Below are positions 7,099 through 8,818 of a stretch of DNA of 8,818 nucleotides, in pieces; the first letter of the stretch is position 1, and each line of letters opens with the position of its first letter. This DNA comes from Verrucomicrobiota bacterium (GTDB lineage: Bacteria > Verrucomicrobiota > Verrucomicrobiia > Opitutales > UBA2995). The position numbers were made by a program, and so were the translations under genes. The DNA lies in NCBI GenBank assembly GCA_027297085.1, contig JAPUIL010000505.1, positions 1 through 8,818 of the forward strand, read 5' to 3'. Below the pieces are notes generated by a model, which ran no database searches, was not told where the DNA came from, and saw nothing but the letters and a program-made list of their open reading frames with translations.

Positions 7099-8091
7099 AT
7101 GAAGGTATTGGTTACAGGCGGTGGAGGGTTTCTCGGCCTCTATGTAGTAAAGAAGCTTTTGGCAAAAGGGTACGAAGTAAGGGTGCTTGGCAGGACTAGG
7201 CAACCGAAGCTGAAAGAGATTGGAATCGATGTTGTACAAGGCGATATTAGAGATGCCAAAATCGTGCGTGCAGCGGCGCGGGGAGTGGAGGTCATTCAGC
7301 ACATAGCCGCCAAGGCCGGTGTATGGGGATCCTGGGACGAGTATTACCAGATCAACGTGGTCGGCACACGAAATGTTTTAAACGCCTGCAAAGAGCTGGG
7401 GATTAAACGGTTGGTCTATACTAGTACGCCGAGTGTGGTGTTCAATCGCCACGCATTTCGAGGCGTAAATGAATCTCAACCCTACGGCCAGAATTGGTTG
7501 TGCCACTATGCGCACACAAAAATGATAGCTGAAAAAGATGTGCTGTCTGCAAATGATCCCGACGGCTCAGGACTTCGAACTATCGCACTGCGGCCACATT
7601 TGATCTGGGGCGTGGGCGATAATCACCTGATCCCTCGTGTGATCGATCGGGCCCGTAAAGGGAAATTGCGCGTGGTTGGCGACGGCAAGAACAAGGTCGA
7701 TATAGTGCATGTGAAAAACGCGGCCGATGCGCAGATCAGGGCTCAGGTTGCTCTGGAGCGTGAGGAGGGTTGCGGCAGACCTTACTTTATTTCTCAAGGT
7801 GAACCAGTAGTGCTTTGGGATTGGATCAATGATCTGCTGGAACGTCTCGGAATTCCAAAGGTGGAGAAACACATTTCGCTTCCGGCGGCCTATCGCATCG
7901 GCGCGGTAATGGAAGGAGTATGGAAAACATTCCGGCTTTCCGGTGAGCCTCCCATGACTCGCTTTGTCGCCACCGAAATGGCGAAGGATCATTATTTTGA
8001 TATTTCAGCCGCACGCCAGAATTTGGGGTATCAACCGGCTGTATCCACAGAACAAGGACTGGAAGAATTGGTGCGGGCGCTACGCGGGTGA
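7099..8091 (+). CDS. oleD: OleD, NAD(P)H-dependent 2-alkyl-3-ketoacid reductase
   Basis: A 330-residue cytosolic short-chain dehydrogenase of the extended (3-beta-HSD/epimerase-like) type. OleD reduces the 2-alkyl-3-keto acid made by OleA to the 2-alkyl-3-hydroxy acid that OleC uses. Visible features are the N-terminal Rossmann motif MKVLVTGGGGFLG with GxxGxxG at 7-13, AAKAGVWGSWDEYYQINVVGT (70-90), the catalytic region YTSTPSV (107-113), the active-site Tyr137 and Lys141 in YAHTK, ALRPHLIWGVGDNHLIPR (163-180) and YFISQGEP (229-236). These match OleD proteins closely, including the AAKAG.WGS pattern. The start at 7099 is preferred because the Rossmann strand begins there and AAGG lies 4 nt before it; the frame is open back to an ATG at 7039. 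oleC is on the same strand about 1.45 kb upstream, with two opposite-strand genes between, so oleD probably has its own promoter. Confidence 0.92.
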   Translation: MKVLVTGGGGFLGLYVVKKLLAKGYEVRVLGRTRQPKLKEIGIDVVQGDIRDAKIVRAAARGVEVIQHIAAKAGVWGSWDEYYQINVVGTRNVLNACKELGIKRLVYTSTPSVVFNRHAFRGVNESQPYGQNWLCHYAHTKMIAEKDVLSANDPDGSGLRTIALRPHLIWGVGDNHLIPRVIDRARKGKLRVVGDGKNKVDIVHVKNAADAQIRAQVALEREEGCGRPYFISQGEPVVLWDWINDLLERLGIPKVEKHISLPAAYRIGAVMEGVWKTFRLSGEPPMTRFVATEMAKDHYFDISAARQNLGYQPAVSTEQGLEELVRALRG

Positions 8092-8180
8092 AAGGGTGTC
8101 CCTCCATCGCTCTGTGAGCTGTAAAGGGCAAGCAGGTTTCGGATGTCAGAACGTGATTGTACATTAAAATCAAATAAAAA

Positions 8181-8214
8181 AAACCCGGACACCGTTGAGG
8201 GTGCCCGGGTTTTT
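8181..8214. terminator. Bidirectional rho-independent terminator between oleD and the YfbK-like gene
   Basis: A strong hairpin: AAACCCGG (8181-8188) pairs with CCGGGTTT (8205-8212), and CACC (8190-8193) with GGTG (8200-8203), with one A-C mismatch and a 6-nt loop. On the plus strand the stem leads into TTTTT, ending oleD about 90 nt after its stop codon. On the minus strand the A-rich stretch at 8171-8183 becomes a U-tract, ending the vWA gene 25 nt after its stop. The convergent arrangement fits a shared terminator. The 89 nt from 8092 to 8180 hold nothing else I can name. Confidence 0.88.
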
Positions 8215-8238
8215 CCGCATTGCAGGGATGCAATGGCT

Positions 8239-8818
8239 CTACCTATTTGCGGGGGCTTCTTCTTCCTTGGGGGTTAACTCAATCGCCTTCTCGACCAACT
8301 CGAGGAATTCGGAGCGGAGGCCTCTGGAATCATTTCCCTGGGCTTTGGAAGCAATGGTGCGCACGTCTTCGAGGGTCATCTCTCCGGTGTATTCAGAATT
8401 CCGTAACAGCATTCCAAAGCTGGCGACCGAGGTGGCGAATCGGAAGTCGTCCGAAGCAGTAGCGAATGAGCTACCTGAATCAATGAAGGGATGTTCCAAT
8501 AATTGGCTTTCGTCTTCATCGGGCTGCTTGTAACGCAACTTGACTGTTAGCAGTTCGGCTGAATTGACGGTGGTCTCCGAGGCGGCGGGCTTCTGGTATT
8601 TGAGGGGATCCACAGATGCAGTGTTTGCGGGCTCAACTCCGGTGGGAATGATTTCGTAGAGGGCCGTGACGCTGTGACCGGCTCCGATTTCCCCGGCGTC
8701 CTTGGTGTCGTCGTTAAAGTCTTCCTTGGCCAGCATGCGATTCTCGTACCCAATCAGCCGGTACGAGGCAACCTTGGCTGGATTGAACTCGACTTGGATC
8801 TTCACGTCCTTGGCGATG
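8239..8818 (-). CDS. YfbK-like von Willebrand factor A protein, C-terminal part
   Basis: A partial gene: the frame is open to the right edge (IAKDVKIQVEFNPAKV...), so the true start lies outside the window. The visible 193 residues are the C-terminal domain typical of YfbK-type vWA proteins (formerly DUF3520). Its hallmark is KIQVEFNPAKVASYRLIGYENR, followed by DAGEIGAGHSVTALYEIIP, then FRFATSVASFGMLLRNSEYTG and a helical end. The vWA domain and any lipoprotein signal would be upstream. In E. coli and other bacteria these are predicted cell-envelope proteins without a settled function. The tail is acidic (PKEEEAPANR). A GTG at 8805 is an internal Val codon in the conserved motif, not a start. 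Confidence 0.88.
   Translation of the reverse strand, partial: IAKDVKIQVEFNPAKVASYRLIGYENRMLAKEDFNDDTKDAGEIGAGHSVTALYEIIPTGVEPANTASVDPLKYQKPAASETTVNSAELLTVKLRYKQPDEDESQLLEHPFIDSGSSFATASDDFRFATSVASFGMLLRNSEYTGEMTLEDVRTIASKAQGNDSRGLRSEFLELVEKAIELTPKEEEAPANR

Noticed and set aside
7567..8233. Minus-strand open frames of 141 and 135 codons overlapping oleD
   Set aside because: Antisense shadows of conserved oleD sequence; one also runs through the terminator.

Overview
The window looks like a chromosomal segment of a Verrucomicrobiota bacterium, possibly Opitutia/Puniceicoccales-like. This is inferred from three things: a secreted protein carrying a domain I associate with that phylum, a sulfatase-type gene next to a sodium:solute symporter, and many short palindromic repeats, one of which is translated into an RTGILPV tail. 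No rRNA, tRNA, CRISPR array, transposase or phage gene is visible. The window is cut at both ends by genes that run on.

Left part (1-3682, all minus strand). The first 29 codons of a sulfatase/alkaline-phosphatase-superfamily enzyme leave the window at base 1. Upstream of it, 63 nt away and on the same strand, is a complete 573-residue sodium:solute symporter, so the two probably form a transport-plus-hydrolysis unit. A spacer of about 300 nt with a perfect 23-bp inverted repeat separates these from a complete single-chain glycyl-tRNA synthetase (glyS).

Middle part (3683-8091). A repeat-rich intergenic region divides glyS from oleC, which lies on the plus strand. oleC encodes the beta-lactone synthetase of long-chain olefin biosynthesis, and oleD (plus strand, 7099-8091) encodes the 2-alkyl-3-ketoacid reductase of the same pathway. 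These genes are usually neighbours. Here two minus-strand genes for exported proteins of unknown function lie between them: a small one with a probable frameshift, and a 272-residue one with the Verrucomicrobia-type domain. Two 25-nt copies of one palindromic repeat, in opposite orientation, bracket the small gene. One forms the 3' coding end of oleC and the other supplies the stop codon of the 272-residue gene. oleA and oleB are not in the window.

Right part (8092-8818). oleD converges on a minus-strand gene for a YfbK-like von Willebrand factor A protein, of which only the C-terminal part is present. A strong hairpin with A/T runs on both sides probably terminates both transcripts.

The most notable points are the split ole pair, the repeats built into coding ends, and the frameshifted exported protein. 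I found no clearly new multi-gene system.
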